Positions 50,536 to 60,149 of a DNA stretch of 64,000 bases are shown here, in pieces. Below the pieces are notes generated by a model. It made no database searches. It saw nothing but the letters and a program-made list of their open reading frames with translations, and was not told where the DNA came from. Each line of letters opens with the position of its first letter. Positions within the stretch are counted from its first letter, which is position 1. Position numbers and translations under genes: made by a program. The stretch covers positions 1 to 64,000 of the forward strand of contig JAFYNL010000041.1 of assembly GCA_017548075.1 (NCBI GenBank), given 5' to 3'. Origin of the DNA: Bacteroidaceae bacterium (lineage in GTDB: Bacteria > Bacteroidota > Bacteroidia > Bacteroidales > Bacteroidaceae).

Positions 50536-51339
50536 TTATTCCTCTGCTAATATTTTCTCAAAAGCCTGTATCAAGACGTTTGCCATTATCTGCATGCCTT
50601 CGTCGTTGGGATGCAGAGCTGTGTCATAGCTCCAGTTGTCGAGTTGACGTTGGCCACCGCATTCGGCAAAGAAGTCGGCTATGGGGAACGATTCGTAAGC
50701 AGCTATCTGACGTATGATGTCCACATATTCCTGAAGATAAATGCCATTCAGAGGGTCATACCAATGGTCGGGCAGATAGCCGTTGAAGCCATAAGCCTTG
50801 CGAGGCGTGCATAGGATGATTCGCGCCTTCTTGCTGCGCTGGAAGATCTTGTCGATGAGCTGCCTGTAGATGGCAGCGAAAGTGCCGTTCTTTGTGTTGT
50901 TGATGTAGTCATCAATGGTGCCGACAGGCGTGGAATGTCCCCAGTCGTTGATGCCGTGCTCAATAGTATAGTAATCAGCCAACACGACTGAATTGATTGC
51001 TGAGTTAAGGCATCCGCCATTGACTGCCTTGTTGGAGAAGCTCTTAAAGGCAAGTTTCTCCATGACACGCGTCTGGTAGCCCTTGGTGAGGCCACTGTAC
51101 GATGCCGTGTTCTCGTTGAGCCAAGAGATGGAAGTGCCAAGCGAGCACCAGCGTCCTTGGATTTGGCGCGGTTCCACACTTGCAGCCGGGACTTGATCTG
51201 GACTGAATACTATACTATCTACATTCTCGACATTGAAACCATGGTCCTTATTGTCTTTCTCGTAGACAGTGAAACTCTGCGCCACAGCTACAGAAGCTAT
51301 GCCGCAGAGTATAAGTGTCAGAAATGCTTTTGCTTTCAT
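50536..51339 (-). CDS. Secreted SGNH/GDSL-type hydrolase
   Basis: The 267-residue protein has a signal peptide (CGIASVAVAQS) and an SGNH fold. Block I is LGTSISW with Thr in place of the usual Asp of GDS, the oxyanion Asn region is HGINDWG, and the catalytic Asp-His block is ALHPNDEG near residue 245. The first 50 residues after the signal are a small beta region ending VDSIVFSP. Such enzymes deacylate sugars or lipids, and the substrate is not evident. It lies 14 nt after the giant three-module gene, so may be cotranscribed and secreted with it. Confidence 0.8.
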   Translation of the reverse strand: MKAKAFLTLILCGIASVAVAQSFTVYEKDNKDHGFNVENVDSIVFSPDQVPAASVEPRQIQGRWCSLGTSISWLNENTASYSGLTKGYQTRVMEKLAFKSFSNKAVNGGCLNSAINSVVLADYYTIEHGINDWGHSTPVGTIDDYINNTKNGTFAAIYRQLIDKIFQRSKKARIILCTPRKAYGFNGYLPDHWYDPLNGIYLQEYVDIIRQIAAYESFPIADFFAECGGQRQLDNWSYDTALHPNDEGMQIMANVLIQAFEKILAEE

Positions 51340-51353
51340 TTTCTTTCTGTTCT

Positions 51354-54300
51354 TTACTTAACCAATATCTTTTTGCCGTTAACGATGTTGATGCCTTTCT
51401 GCATCTTACTGAGACGCTGACCTGCAAGATTGTAAATAACATTATCACCTTGAGTCTTTGGCTCTAAGTTCTTCACTTCATTGATACCTGTGTAAATGCC
51501 ATCATCATCAAGGATTACTATTCCATGACTTTCATCGAGAACAGGGAATTTATCCTCGCCTATGGTTTGATACCAATGGATGCTACTTTGGTCGCCATTA
51601 AGCTTATAGCAGACCTCACCGTTTTGGAACTGCTCTAAGGTCATCTTCGTGCCTTGTGCCTTATTGATAAGGTTTAGGTAGTAACAATTGTTGAAAGTGT
51701 TAGTACCGCTTCCGTGTGTCAGGGTAAAGCAGTTGCCGTCGATAGTAGTGCCTTCGGTGATAGAGCAGGCAGAATAGCAATTGTTCAGGGTAGTATGAGA
51801 GTCACCATGCGACCATCCTGAGTAGCTACTATACATCGTGCTTCCGGGATTGCCCATCTCGCCAAGTGTAGCACAATTATTGAAAGTGATGTTTGCATAG
51901 TTAGCACCAAGCATGCCTGCATCGCCAGTCACACCACTGTGTACTCCAGTAATATGAACATCCGTTATGACGTTCTCAACGAGCACGGTGCCGTAAGCAA
52001 CACCGATGAGAGCTCCGTAGTGAATGTTTGTCGGATAAGCTTCACCTTCTACTCGCAGGTTGCGGATTGTTGCCCCATTGATAGCACGGAAGAGGCCGCG
52101 CCACTTATCCGCAACACAATCGCCTTCGTAACTATAAGTAATGGTGTGTCCCAGTCCATCAAAGATTCCTGCGAATTGAGCATCTTCAATACCTATCATA
52201 GTGTCGGGGAAGTCGCTCTCACGCAAGTCAATATCTGCAAGAAGTTTCGCATTACTTTGAGTTGATCCCGCATCTATCAAGCGAGCAAAGATGACAAAGT
52301 CTTTGGGAGAGCGTAGGAGATAGTAGCCATCCTCTTTTTCGGGGAAGAAGCTAACAACATTACTAATATCAATGGCTAATGCTTCTGCTGCTGACAAAGT
52401 ACCATACTCATAGCCATTAGTGAGCAAAGAATAGAGGTCCTCCAGATCATTGAACTCGTCATCTGTAAGGAGGTCAGAGAATGCACTTTCAATGCCGTTC
52501 ACCTCTTCAGCCTTGTCCATGAGAGTAATGTAAGCTTGCTTGCACTCGTAAATTTGCAAGAAGAGATCAGAGAACTTCTCTATAAGCTGGTACTGGGCTT
52601 CTGGCTCAGTGGTAGTGGCTACAGCATCAAGTGTCTGCTGGAGTTCATCCTTGAGGGCCTGACTAAAGTTAGGATAGACGGGATAGTCGCCATTAGCACG
52701 GTCTTTCTCGTAAACATTGAGAATTGTATATGCACGAGCCGATTGCGAAGCAAGGACGCGATCAAGACTTTCGTTAGCCTCATCCAATTGTCCATAGTAG
52801 AAGACCTTGATATTGCCGAAGCCGAGCCAGTCACGCGTAAGACTTGTTCCAGGTTGACGAACACCGATAGTCAGCGATCCATCTGTAACTTTGCAGAGCA
52901 CATAATTAGGATAACGTCCTGCCTGGAAAGCATTGCAACAGCTGACAATGCCCTGCATTGTGTAGCCTGCAAGTTCGCCATATTCGTCATACACCTCGAA
53001 GTCGGCAATAGGACCATTGATGTTGCAGTTTTCTCCATCGATGGCATCTTCGGGACTTATCATATCTTCTATGTTGGTCTGGAAGAAGTTATGTATGCCG
53101 TTAGCATAAAGTGTTGCAGCATAATTGGTGTTGTAATAGTCATCGTATGGAGTTGGGCGGAAAGCACCATTTATCTGCAACTCATAAATACCATTGGGAA
53201 GTCCGGTCACAGTCTGGTACATATCCATCTTGGAAACGAGGCATTCTGCTGCATAAAGCGGACTTGTTTCCGAAGTGCCCCAGCCTGTGGGAAGCTGACC
53301 TTCCCAACCATTGAAGTGGTCGCTTAAGTCAGCATTGGTGAAGAGCATAGTAATGTCTGTTCCTACAGCAGGAGTGGATGTAATGGCTTCTGTCAACTTC
53401 GAATCGACGAGGGTTGTCTCTGCAATGATTTCCTCTTCGCTGAGTTCGCAATTATCAAGGATATAGGTGGCAGAGCCGTTGGGATAATCTTCTGTAGGTC
53501 CATTGTCGTCAGTCAGATAAGACCTCAGGAGGTTGGCCTTTTCATTATCCAAATCTGGGTGTTCTTCCAGATAGGTCTTAACTTCTTCCACTTTTGCTAT
53601 GTATGCGGCATAGGCTGCAGCACAACTTTCGATGCTCTCGCGTTGACTAGCGAGTTCGTTGTAACCTGCGAAGAAGTCCTCTATGGTGGCTGCTGAACTC
53701 AAGCTGTTGAGTGCCTCAAGGTAAGACTCTATGAGACTCTTCTGAGCTATTGTCGCTTCATAACGCTCTGTCTCTTCTTCAATAACAGCCGATACAAAAT
53801 TACTTAAGTCCGTTTCGTCTGCTATGTTCATGAAGGTCTTGCCTGCACCATACACTCTCAGGTGGCTGTCGAAAGGCAGGGGAAGTTCGTCGTCACCAAG
53901 CGTCTGGTACCAGCCGATTGTGCTCTGGTCGCCGTTGAGCATATAGCAAAGTTCACCGCTTGCCAGTTGCTCTTCTGTTATCTGAGATTGATGTATGTTA
54001 TTGCCGCTAAGCACCTTTCCGAAGACATTGAGGTAGTAGCTGTTGTTAATGGTGACGTTTCCGTTCTGATGTGTCAGTGTGAAGCAGTTGCCTGTACCCG
54101 TGCCCTCGGTAAGTTTGCAGGTAGAGTAGCAATTGTTCAGAGTCGTACTGCTGCTGCCGTCTGACCAACCCGAGAAGGGACTATACATAGAGCTACCCTC
54201 GAAGCCCATTTCGCCAAGTGTGGCACAGTTGTTGAAGGTGATATTTGCATAGTTGGCACCTATCATGCCTGCATCGCCTGTCACTTGATGCATTGCACCT

Positions 54301-55718
54301 ATGATGTCAACATCCGTCACAACATTCTCCACAAGTATAGTGCCGTCACCACGTCCGATGAGTGCTCCGTAGTGAATCTGCGTTACAAAGGCACTTCCTT
54401 CTACACGAAGGTTGCGAATAGTAGCATCTTTCACGAAAGCGAAGAGGCCGCGCCATTTCGCCGTTACCTCATCATAATCATAATGGATGGTGTGTCCGGC
54501 ACCATCGAAGATGCCGTGGAAAGGCCTGTTTTCCGTGCCTATCATCAAACTTGGATCTGCGCCTTCGTTCAAGTCTATATCGTCAGTCAAGAGCACTTTC
54601 AACTCTGCATCGCTCTCTTGAACCTTCAGATAGAGCCAATACAATTGCTCGGGACTGCCAATAAGATAGTAGCCATCGGCGTTCTGACTTACTGCATTGG
54701 GGTCGGTCATGCCGCAAACTGTGCAAATGCCGTCCGTGCCGAACTGGTGGTCGGGAATGACGGGATAGCTTACGGTATTAGAGTATGTGAGAGGATTGTC
54801 CTCCAGTTCTGCGCCGTCGCAACGAAGAGTACCGGAGCCATAGACACGCGGGCCGTCCGGGTCCGGCATCGGGAACTCGTCGACGCCGATGTTCTGCGTC
54901 CAAGGGATGACACTCAGGACGACATCCTGGCCGAGATTGAGCTTGTAGCAGAGAGAGCCGCTTGCCACTTGTTCTTCTGTAACTTGCGTGCCTTGTACCT
55001 CGCCTATTGCATTGAGGTAGTAGCAGTTGTTGAGCTTGCATGTGCCACGACAGAAGGTATAGCAGTAGCTGGTCCCTGTTCCTTCGGTTAAGAGACAGGT
55101 GGTGAAGCAGTTGTTCAAAGTAGAAGAGGCGGTACTTGAAGCATAAGCCACGAAGCCACAATACATCGAACTGCCTGGATAACCCATCTCTCCAAGAGTG
55201 GCACAGTTGTTAAAGGTAATGTCGCCATAAAGGGCACCTATCATTCCTCCGTTGCCCGTCACACCACTATGCTCGCCTGTAATGTTGACATTCGTCACCA
55301 CATTCTCGACAAGCATTGTTCCATCGCCATAACCTATGAGGGCACCATAGTGGATGCCTCTGGTTATGACATCGCCTTCAACACGAAGGTCGCGGATGGT
55401 TGCGCCGCTTATGAAGCTGAAAAGGCCGCAATAGTTGTCGCTGAAATCGTAGCTGTAAGTAATGGTATGCCCTTGTCCGTCGAATGTGCCGCGGAAAGGA
55501 TTGTCTTCCGAACCAATCATAAGATTGGGATAATCGCTATCTGCCAGGTTGATGTCGGCAGTCAGAATAGCATTTGCCTCCTCGCCATTCTCAATGAGTT
55601 CGGCAAAGGCATTCAAATCTTCAGCTGTGGCAATCTCCACTTGAGCCATTGCTGACAGATTAACTCCAATCAAGCCAATCGAGGCTATCAGGAGCGATAG
55701 AAGATAGTTTTTCTTCAT
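51354..55718 (-). CDS. Giant secreted protein with three GLUG-like beta modules
   Basis: The 1454-residue protein has a signal peptide (SAMAQ). Three similar modules follow at about residues 50-300, 385-640 and 1160-1400. Each shares FxGxFDGxGHTIxYxY, GATIRxLRVEG, HYGALIG, VxTxV, GMIGAxYxxITFNNCATLGEMG and a NNCYYLN segment, as in GLUG-type parallel beta-helix repeats of adhesins and peptidases. Between modules 2 and 3 lies a helical region (650-760) and a jelly-roll-like part (MYQTVTGLPNGIYELQINGAF, near 840). The C-terminus ends QKGINIVNGKKILVK, the secretion-type tail. Function is probably surface binding. An enzymatic site is not visible. Confidence 0.8.
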   Translation of the reverse strand: MKKNYLLSLLIASIGLIGVNLSAMAQVEIATAEDLNAFAELIENGEEANAILTADINLADSDYPNLMIGSEDNPFRGTFDGQGHTITYSYDFSDNYCGLFSFISGATIRDLRVEGDVITRGIHYGALIGYGDGTMLVENVVTNVNITGEHSGVTGNGGMIGALYGDITFNNCATLGEMGYPGSSMYCGFVAYASSTASSTLNNCFTTCLLTEGTGTSYCYTFCRGTCKLNNCYYLNAIGEVQGTQVTEEQVASGSLCYKLNLGQDVVLSVIPWTQNIGVDEFPMPDPDGPRVYGSGTLRCDGAELEDNPLTYSNTVSYPVIPDHQFGTDGICTVCGMTDPNAVSQNADGYYLIGSPEQLYWLYLKVQESDAELKVLLTDDIDLNEGADPSLMIGTENRPFHGIFDGAGHTIHYDYDEVTAKWRGLFAFVKDATIRNLRVEGSAFVTQIHYGALIGRGDGTILVENVVTDVDIIGAMHQVTGDAGMIGANYANITFNNCATLGEMGFEGSSMYSPFSGWSDGSSSTTLNNCYSTCKLTEGTGTGNCFTLTHQNGNVTINNSYYLNVFGKVLSGNNIHQSQITEEQLASGELCYMLNGDQSTIGWYQTLGDDELPLPFDSHLRVYGAGKTFMNIADETDLSNFVSAVIEEETERYEATIAQKSLIESYLEALNSLSSAATIEDFFAGYNELASQRESIESCAAAYAAYIAKVEEVKTYLEEHPDLDNEKANLLRSYLTDDNGPTEDYPNGSATYILDNCELSEEEIIAETTLVDSKLTEAITSTPAVGTDITMLFTNADLSDHFNGWEGQLPTGWGTSETSPLYAAECLVSKMDMYQTVTGLPNGIYELQINGAFRPTPYDDYYNTNYAATLYANGIHNFFQTNIEDMISPEDAIDGENCNINGPIADFEVYDEYGELAGYTMQGIVSCCNAFQAGRYPNYVLCKVTDGSLTIGVRQPGTSLTRDWLGFGNIKVFYYGQLDEANESLDRVLASQSARAYTILNVYEKDRANGDYPVYPNFSQALKDELQQTLDAVATTTEPEAQYQLIEKFSDLFLQIYECKQAYITLMDKAEEVNGIESAFSDLLTDDEFNDLEDLYSLLTNGYEYGTLSAAEALAIDISNVVSFFPEKEDGYYLLRSPKDFVIFARLIDAGSTQSNAKLLADIDLRESDFPDTMIGIEDAQFAGIFDGLGHTITYSYEGDCVADKWRGLFRAINGATIRNLRVEGEAYPTNIHYGALIGVAYGTVLVENVITDVHITGVHSGVTGDAGMLGANYANITFNNCATLGEMGNPGSTMYSSYSGWSHGDSHTTLNNCYSACSITEGTTIDGNCFTLTHGSGTNTFNNCYYLNLINKAQGTKMTLEQFQNGEVCYKLNGDQSSIHWYQTIGEDKFPVLDESHGIVILDDDGIYTGINEVKNLEPKTQGDNVIYNLAGQRLSKMQKGINIVNGKKILVK

Positions 55719-55785
55719 AGTAATAATTGTTAGATTAGTTTATTTTGTTTGTTCTTTGCGTTCCTTTTTATTGTATAATGTTCTG

Positions 55786-55817
55786 CAAAAATACGAATTT
55801 CTGCGGCAAGAAACAAA
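55786..55817 (-). promoter_or_regulatory. Promoter of the giant secreted protein gene
   Basis: On the minus strand TTTG, 20 nt and TATTTTTG, about 67 nt upstream of the ATG. Confidence 0.75.
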
Positions 55818-56084
55818 AAAAACAGAGTTTTTTTACGACTAAGGCTGCTTTTTTCGAGTTTCAGAGCAAGAAAAGGACTCTATAGCAAAATACTAAGAAA
55901 TGTCGTGATATTTTCAAAATCCTGCCTCGTGAGAAGCGCTTCTTTTTGCTCAAACGAGTCGGAGGCTGAAAAGAATCGATTCTCAGCGAGTCAACACCCA
56001 TACTGATAATCAACGAGTTACGAGAAAAGATTTGTAAAAACTAGTGTAAAAAGAGGCAAAAAGGCGTGTTTTTCGGGCAATTTT

Positions 56085-56172
56085 AACCGGTGAAATCGGC
56101 TATTTTAACGTGCTAAGTTGGCAAAGTTAACGTGTTACGTTGACAAACAACCCTAGTTAAGTTTGAAATCTT
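56085..56172. repeat. 22-bp tandem repeat array I (4 units)
   Basis: Units start at 56085, 56107, 56129 and 56151. The middle two begin AACGTG and the last begins CCCTAGTTA, the same variant that starts arrays A and D. It lies between two divergent promoters, so it is probably not transcribed by either. Its left flank resembles that of array G. Confidence 0.8.
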
Positions 56173-56378
56173 CCCACTTTAAGTCTCCGAATTTGATGCT
56201 TTACCAAAATCTTTACAAAATTTTTCGTGTTTTCGCATAGCACGAAAAAGGCATTTTTGTCAAACTATTTCCTGCTTAGTATTACACTTCGAGAAGATTT
56301 TTATGGCCGAATCCGATTGCAAATAAAGCACGAAAAACAAGTTTCAGCAACTCTTCTATCAATATCATCGAACAAGAA

Positions 56379-56409
56379 TTGCGAATTCGGAAATTATTTC
56401 GTACCTTTG
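56379..56409 (+). promoter_or_regulatory. Promoter of guaA-tolC
   Basis: TTG, 20 nt and TACCTTTG, 33 nt before the ATG. It rules out a longer in-frame start upstream. Confidence 0.82.
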
Positions 56410-56442
56410 CAGACGATTTGGAGTACACATTATTTAATCTAT

Positions 56443-57972
56443 ATGCAACAACAGAAAGTTATCATCCTGGACTTCGGTTCGCAGACGACTCAGCTCATTG
56501 CTCGCCGCCTTCGCGAACTCGATACCTTTTGCGAGATACTGCCCTACAACAAGTTTCCCGTCGCTGATCCCGATGTGATTGGCGTCATTCTTGCTGGCAG
56601 CCCTTATAGCGTCTATGACCCTGAGGCCTTCCGCGTTGACCTGAATCAGTTCCGAGGCCGTATGCCGATTCTCGGCATCTGCTATGGTGCGCAGTTTATG
56701 AGCCATACTCTCGGAGGCAAAGTGGAGCCTGCAGGAAGTCGCGAATATGGTCGCGCAAACCTCTCCACCATTGACTTCAACGATCCGCTCTTCAAGGGAT
56801 TCGACGAGAACAGCCAGGTCTGGATGAGTCACGGCGACACGATTACGGCTCTGCCTCAAGGTTTCCACGCAATCGCAAGCACGGAAAAGGTGAAATACGC
56901 CGCTTATGCCGCTGATAATGAGGCAATTTGGGGCGTTCAGTTCCATCCCGAAGTCTTCCACACCTTGCAGGGAACTCAGTTGCTGAAGAACTTCGTGGTC
57001 GATATTTGTGGCAGTCGTCAAGATTGGTCAGCTGCTAATTTCGTGGAGACGACTGTGGCTGAGTTGCGCCAACAGATTGGAAATGACCGCGTTATCCTCG
57101 GCCTTTCAGGAGGTGTGGACAGTAGTGTGGCAGCCGTTTTGCTCAATCGAGCCATCGGAGACCGCCTGACTTGCATCTTCGTGGATCATGGAATGTTGCG
57201 CAAGAACGAGTTCCAAAATGTGATGAAGGACTACGAGTGTCTGGGCTTGAACGTCATCGGAGTGGATGCAAGCGCTCGTTTCTTTGCCGACCTCGAAGGC
57301 GTGACTGAGCCTGAGAAGAAGCGCAAAATCATTGGCCGCGACTTCATCGAGGTCTTCAACGCCGAAGCGAAGAAGATAACGGACGCAAAGTGGTTGGCTC
57401 AAGGCACGATTTATCCTGACCGCATCGAAAGCCTGAATATTACGGGAAAGGTCATCAAGAGCCATCATAATGTTGGCGGTCTGCCTGAAGAAATGCACCT
57501 TTCTCTGTGCGAGCCTCTGAAGTGGCTCTTCAAGGACGAAGTGCGTCGAGTTGGCCGTCAGCTGGGCATTCCAGAGCACTTGATTGGTCGTCATCCCTTC
57601 CCAGGCCCGGGTCTTGCGGTCCGCATCCTCGGAGCGATTACTCCCGAAAAGGTTCGCATCCTGCAAGATGCCGACGATATCTTCATCCAGGGACTGCGTG
57701 ACTGGGGACTCTACGACCAGATCTGGCAAGCTGGAGCCATCCTGCTCTCCGACGTTCGAAGCGTCGGTGTGATGGGCGATGAACGCACTTATGAGAATCC
57801 CGTCGCTTTGAGGGCTGTGACGAGCACAGACGCGATGACTGCAGACTGGGCTCATCTGCCTTACGAATTCATGGCAAAAGTCTCGAACGACATAATAAAT
57901 AAGGTAAAGGGAGTCAATCGCGTTTGCTACGACATCTCGTCAAAACCACCATCGACAATCGAGTGGGAATAA
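56443..57972 (+). CDS. guaA: GMP synthase (glutamine-hydrolysing)
   Basis: The 509-residue enzyme makes GMP from XMP, ATP and glutamine. The glutaminase half has the nucleophile Cys in [16 protein letters not shown] (near residue 83) and the His/Glu pair in WGVQFHPEV. The ATP pyrophosphatase half has [13 protein letters not shown] and [11 protein letters not shown]. The C-terminal dimer domain ends KPPSTIEWE, as is typical. The start [14 protein letters not shown] is fixed by the promoter just upstream. A tolC-like gene follows after 13 nt. Confidence 0.97.
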   Translation: MQQQKVIILDFGSQTTQLIARRLRELDTFCEILPYNKFPVADPDVIGVILAGSPYSVYDPEAFRVDLNQFRGRMPILGICYGAQFMSHTLGGKVEPAGSREYGRANLSTIDFNDPLFKGFDENSQVWMSHGDTITALPQGFHAIASTEKVKYAAYAADNEAIWGVQFHPEVFHTLQGTQLLKNFVVDICGSRQDWSAANFVETTVAELRQQIGNDRVILGLSGGVDSSVAAVLLNRAIGDRLTCIFVDHGMLRKNEFQNVMKDYECLGLNVIGVDASARFFADLEGVTEPEKKRKIIGRDFIEVFNAEAKKITDAKWLAQGTIYPDRIESLNITGKVIKSHHNVGGLPEEMHLSLCEPLKWLFKDEVRRVGRQLGIPEHLIGRHPFPGPGLAVRILGAITPEKVRILQDADDIFIQGLRDWGLYDQIWQAGAILLSDVRSVGVMGDERTYENPVALRAVTSTDAMTADWAHLPYEFMAKVSNDIINKVKGVNRVCYDISSKPPSTIEWE

Positions 57973-57985
57973 AACAAAACACTGC

Positions 57986-59407
57986 ATGAAAACCTATAAA
58001 TACATTGTACTACTTTTGTTGGCGTGTGGTGCATTAACCCCGCTTGCCGCCATCGCACAGGAGTCCGCTCGCGACATAACGCTCAGCGAGGCACGTGAGT
58101 TGGCTTTGGAGCACAATAAAGACATCGCCAAGTCGAGGCTGATGCTCGAGCAGACGCGCAATGATGCCAAGGCATACAAGACGAACTACTATCCGCGCAT
58201 CAACCTCATGGCAGCCGACTTCTACTCTACTACGAAAGGAGACTTCACTATCGCTGGCGGACACCTGCCCATCTACATGCTGAATCCTGCGACAGGCACT
58301 TACGTCCCCAACGTCACGATAGGAGCCGACGGCAACTACATCCTGAACCAATACGCGGACTTCCCCTCGTCGAAGATGGAATACAAGGTCGGCAACATCT
58401 TCCTCGGCGGTGTCTCACTTACCCAGCCTCTCTACATGGGCGGTAAGATAACGGCTGCCTACCGCATGGCTTCGCGAGGTGCCGAAATGGCAGAAGAGAA
58501 CATACGACTCACGGAAAGTCAGGTCATTCTGAACACCGACGAGGCATACATGCAGGCAATACGTGCACGGCAACTTGCCGATGTTGCACGTTCCTACAAA
58601 CAACTGCTGGAAGAACTGCTGAAGAACGTGGAAAGTGCCGTACGCCACGGAGTGAAGACACGCAACGACCAGATGAAGGTACAAGTAAAACTCAACGAAG
58701 CGGAACTTGCCATCCAACGTGCTGAGAACGGCATAAGGCTGAGCACGATGAACCTCTGCCACGTCATGGGGCTTCCCTTGAATACGCCTTTACAACTTGA
58801 TGCCGACCAGTTCTCCGACGAAGTTCCCTTGACGGCACAAGGCGGCGACCTTTCGGTAGCTGCACGACCCGAGTCTGCCATCCTGCAGGCAAAAACAGAC
58901 ATCGCATCTCTACAGGTAAAGCTCACACGCAGCGACTACCTGCCTCAACTGGCGATGTTTGCAGGCTATGCATACGTTAATGGCTTCAAACTCTCGGGAA
59001 GCAAGTTACTCGACTCTGGTTCTGGAGCCGTCGGAGCAACACTTAAGGTTCCCCTCATCACGTTCGGAGAGCGCACCTACAAGCTTCGCTCTGCTAAGGC
59101 ACGCCAGCAGATTGCACAGACAGAGCAGCAAGACCTTACCGAGCAGATGCAGCTTGAACTGGCACAGGCCACTAACAATTTCGACGAAGCCCAAACGGAA
59201 CTCAGCATTACACAGCGCAGCCTTGAACAGGCAGAAGAGAACATGCGGCTTGCCCGCCAGCAGTACGATGCAGGTCTGGAGCCCCTTTCGCAACTACTCG
59301 ACGCGCAGGCAATGTGGCAGCAGGCATCTGCCGATCACGTCAATGCCAAGTGTCAACTTCAAGTGGCTCACACCAAGTTGCTCAAGGCACAAGGTGTCCT
59401 AAAATAA
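57986..59407 (+). CDS. TolC-family outer-membrane efflux protein
   Basis: The 473-residue protein has a signal peptide (LTPLAAIAQE) and two outer-membrane-factor repeats of long helices: SEARELALEHNKDIAKSRL near residue 35, and near 340-470 QQIAQTEQQDLTEQMQLEL and LARQQYDAGLEPLSQLLDAQ, the classic TolC end motif. It would form the exit duct of a tripartite pump or secretion system. No inner-membrane pump or adaptor gene is next to it, and it is cotranscribed with guaA (13-nt gap), so its partners must be encoded elsewhere. Array J begins 2 nt after its stop codon. Confidence 0.9.
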   Translation: MKTYKYIVLLLLACGALTPLAAIAQESARDITLSEARELALEHNKDIAKSRLMLEQTRNDAKAYKTNYYPRINLMAADFYSTTKGDFTIAGGHLPIYMLNPATGTYVPNVTIGADGNYILNQYADFPSSKMEYKVGNIFLGGVSLTQPLYMGGKITAAYRMASRGAEMAEENIRLTESQVILNTDEAYMQAIRARQLADVARSYKQLLEELLKNVESAVRHGVKTRNDQMKVQVKLNEAELAIQRAENGIRLSTMNLCHVMGLPLNTPLQLDADQFSDEVPLTAQGGDLSVAARPESAILQAKTDIASLQVKLTRSDYLPQLAMFAGYAYVNGFKLSGSKLLDSGSGAVGATLKVPLITFGERTYKLRSAKARQQIAQTEQQDLTEQMQLELAQATNNFDEAQTELSITQRSLEQAEENMRLARQQYDAGLEPLSQLLDAQAMWQQASADHVNAKCQLQVAHTKLLKAQGVLK

Positions 59408-59409
59408 TT

Positions 59410-59500
59410 AAGCACGCTTAGTTGGTCAATTAAACACGTTTAGTTTGCAAACGAAGCACGTTATATTTGCAAACTAAGCGTGTTACGTTTCCAAAGATAT
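59410..59500. repeat. 22-bp tandem repeat array J (4 units)
   Basis: Units start at 59410, 59432, 59454 and 59476, each 22 nt. They have AAGCACGCTTA, AAACACGTTTA, AAGCACGTTA and AAGCGTGTTA cores. The first and last are close to inverted copies, so the array can fold back on itself. It lies between the tolC stop codon and the ndk promoter. Confidence 0.83.
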
Positions 59501-59553
59501 TAAGCCTCTGAAATGTCAACAAGCGTTCGAAGTCGTTAAAAATACTAAAAGTA

Positions 59554-59585
59554 TTTGGTTATCTGAGGATTTTGTCGTACCTTTG
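59554..59585 (+). promoter_or_regulatory. Promoter of ndk
   Basis: TTTG, 20 nt and TACCTTTG, about 66 nt upstream of the ATG. Confidence 0.82.
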
Positions 59586-59651
59586 CAGCCGGAAACGTAG
59601 AAAACGGCTTTATCGTAAAAGATAATCCGTCTCGAAACGAAACGCTACGAA

Positions 59652-60113
59652 ATGGAAAGAACCCTGGTGTTGCTCAAACCAAGTACTGTGATGAGAGGCC
59701 TGATTGGCGAAGTCACAAGCCGCTTTGAAAAGAAAGGTTTGCGCATCGTCGGCATGAAGATGTTGCAACTCGACGACGAGATTCTCAACGAACACTACGC
59801 TCACTTGGTAGGCAAACCATTCTTCCCCGCCCTGAAAGCATCCATGATGCGAACGCCTGTCATCGCTATATGCCTTGAAGGAACCGACGCTATCGAAGTG
59901 GTACGCTTCATTACGGGCTACACCAACGGTCGAAAGGCAGAACCCGGAACCATTCGCGGCGACTACTGTATGAGCAATCAGCAGAACATCGTTCACGCTT
60001 CCGACTCACCCACATCGGCAGCCATCGAGCTGAAACGATTCTTCAAACCCGAAGAACTTTTCGATATGGGCGACCTCAATATGGACCGACTCTACGCGTT
60101 AGATTTGTCCTAA
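59652..60113 (+). CDS. ndk: Nucleoside diphosphate kinase
   Basis: The 153-residue enzyme transfers the gamma-phosphate between nucleoside di- and triphosphates. ERTLVLLKPSTVMRGLIGEV at the N-terminus, GTIRGDYCMS, and the active-site His in QQNIVHASDSPTSAAIE (near residue 117) match the family, as does the usual length. The M23/LysM gene follows after 36 nt on the same strand. Confidence 0.96.
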   Translation: MERTLVLLKPSTVMRGLIGEVTSRFEKKGLRIVGMKMLQLDDEILNEHYAHLVGKPFFPALKASMMRTPVIAICLEGTDAIEVVRFITGYTNGRKAEPGTIRGDYCMSNQQNIVHASDSPTSAAIELKRFFKPEELFDMGDLNMDRLYALDLS

Positions 60114-60149
60114 ACCTATTAACTAAGAAGAAAAACAACATTTTAAATA

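Larger units (their letters stand above)
55719..56442. other. Gene-free interval between divergent units
   Basis: The interval contains the promoter of the giant secreted protein (55786-55817), AT-rich sequence, perfect palindromes AGAAGCGCTTCT (about 55935) and AGAATCGATTCT (about 55973), array I, and the guaA promoter. No coding frame is convincing. Confidence 0.6.

Noticed and set aside
897..59500. The 22-bp arrays as CRISPR arrays
   Set aside because: Units follow each other without spacers, they vary at many positions, there are only 3-7 per locus, and no cas genes are present.
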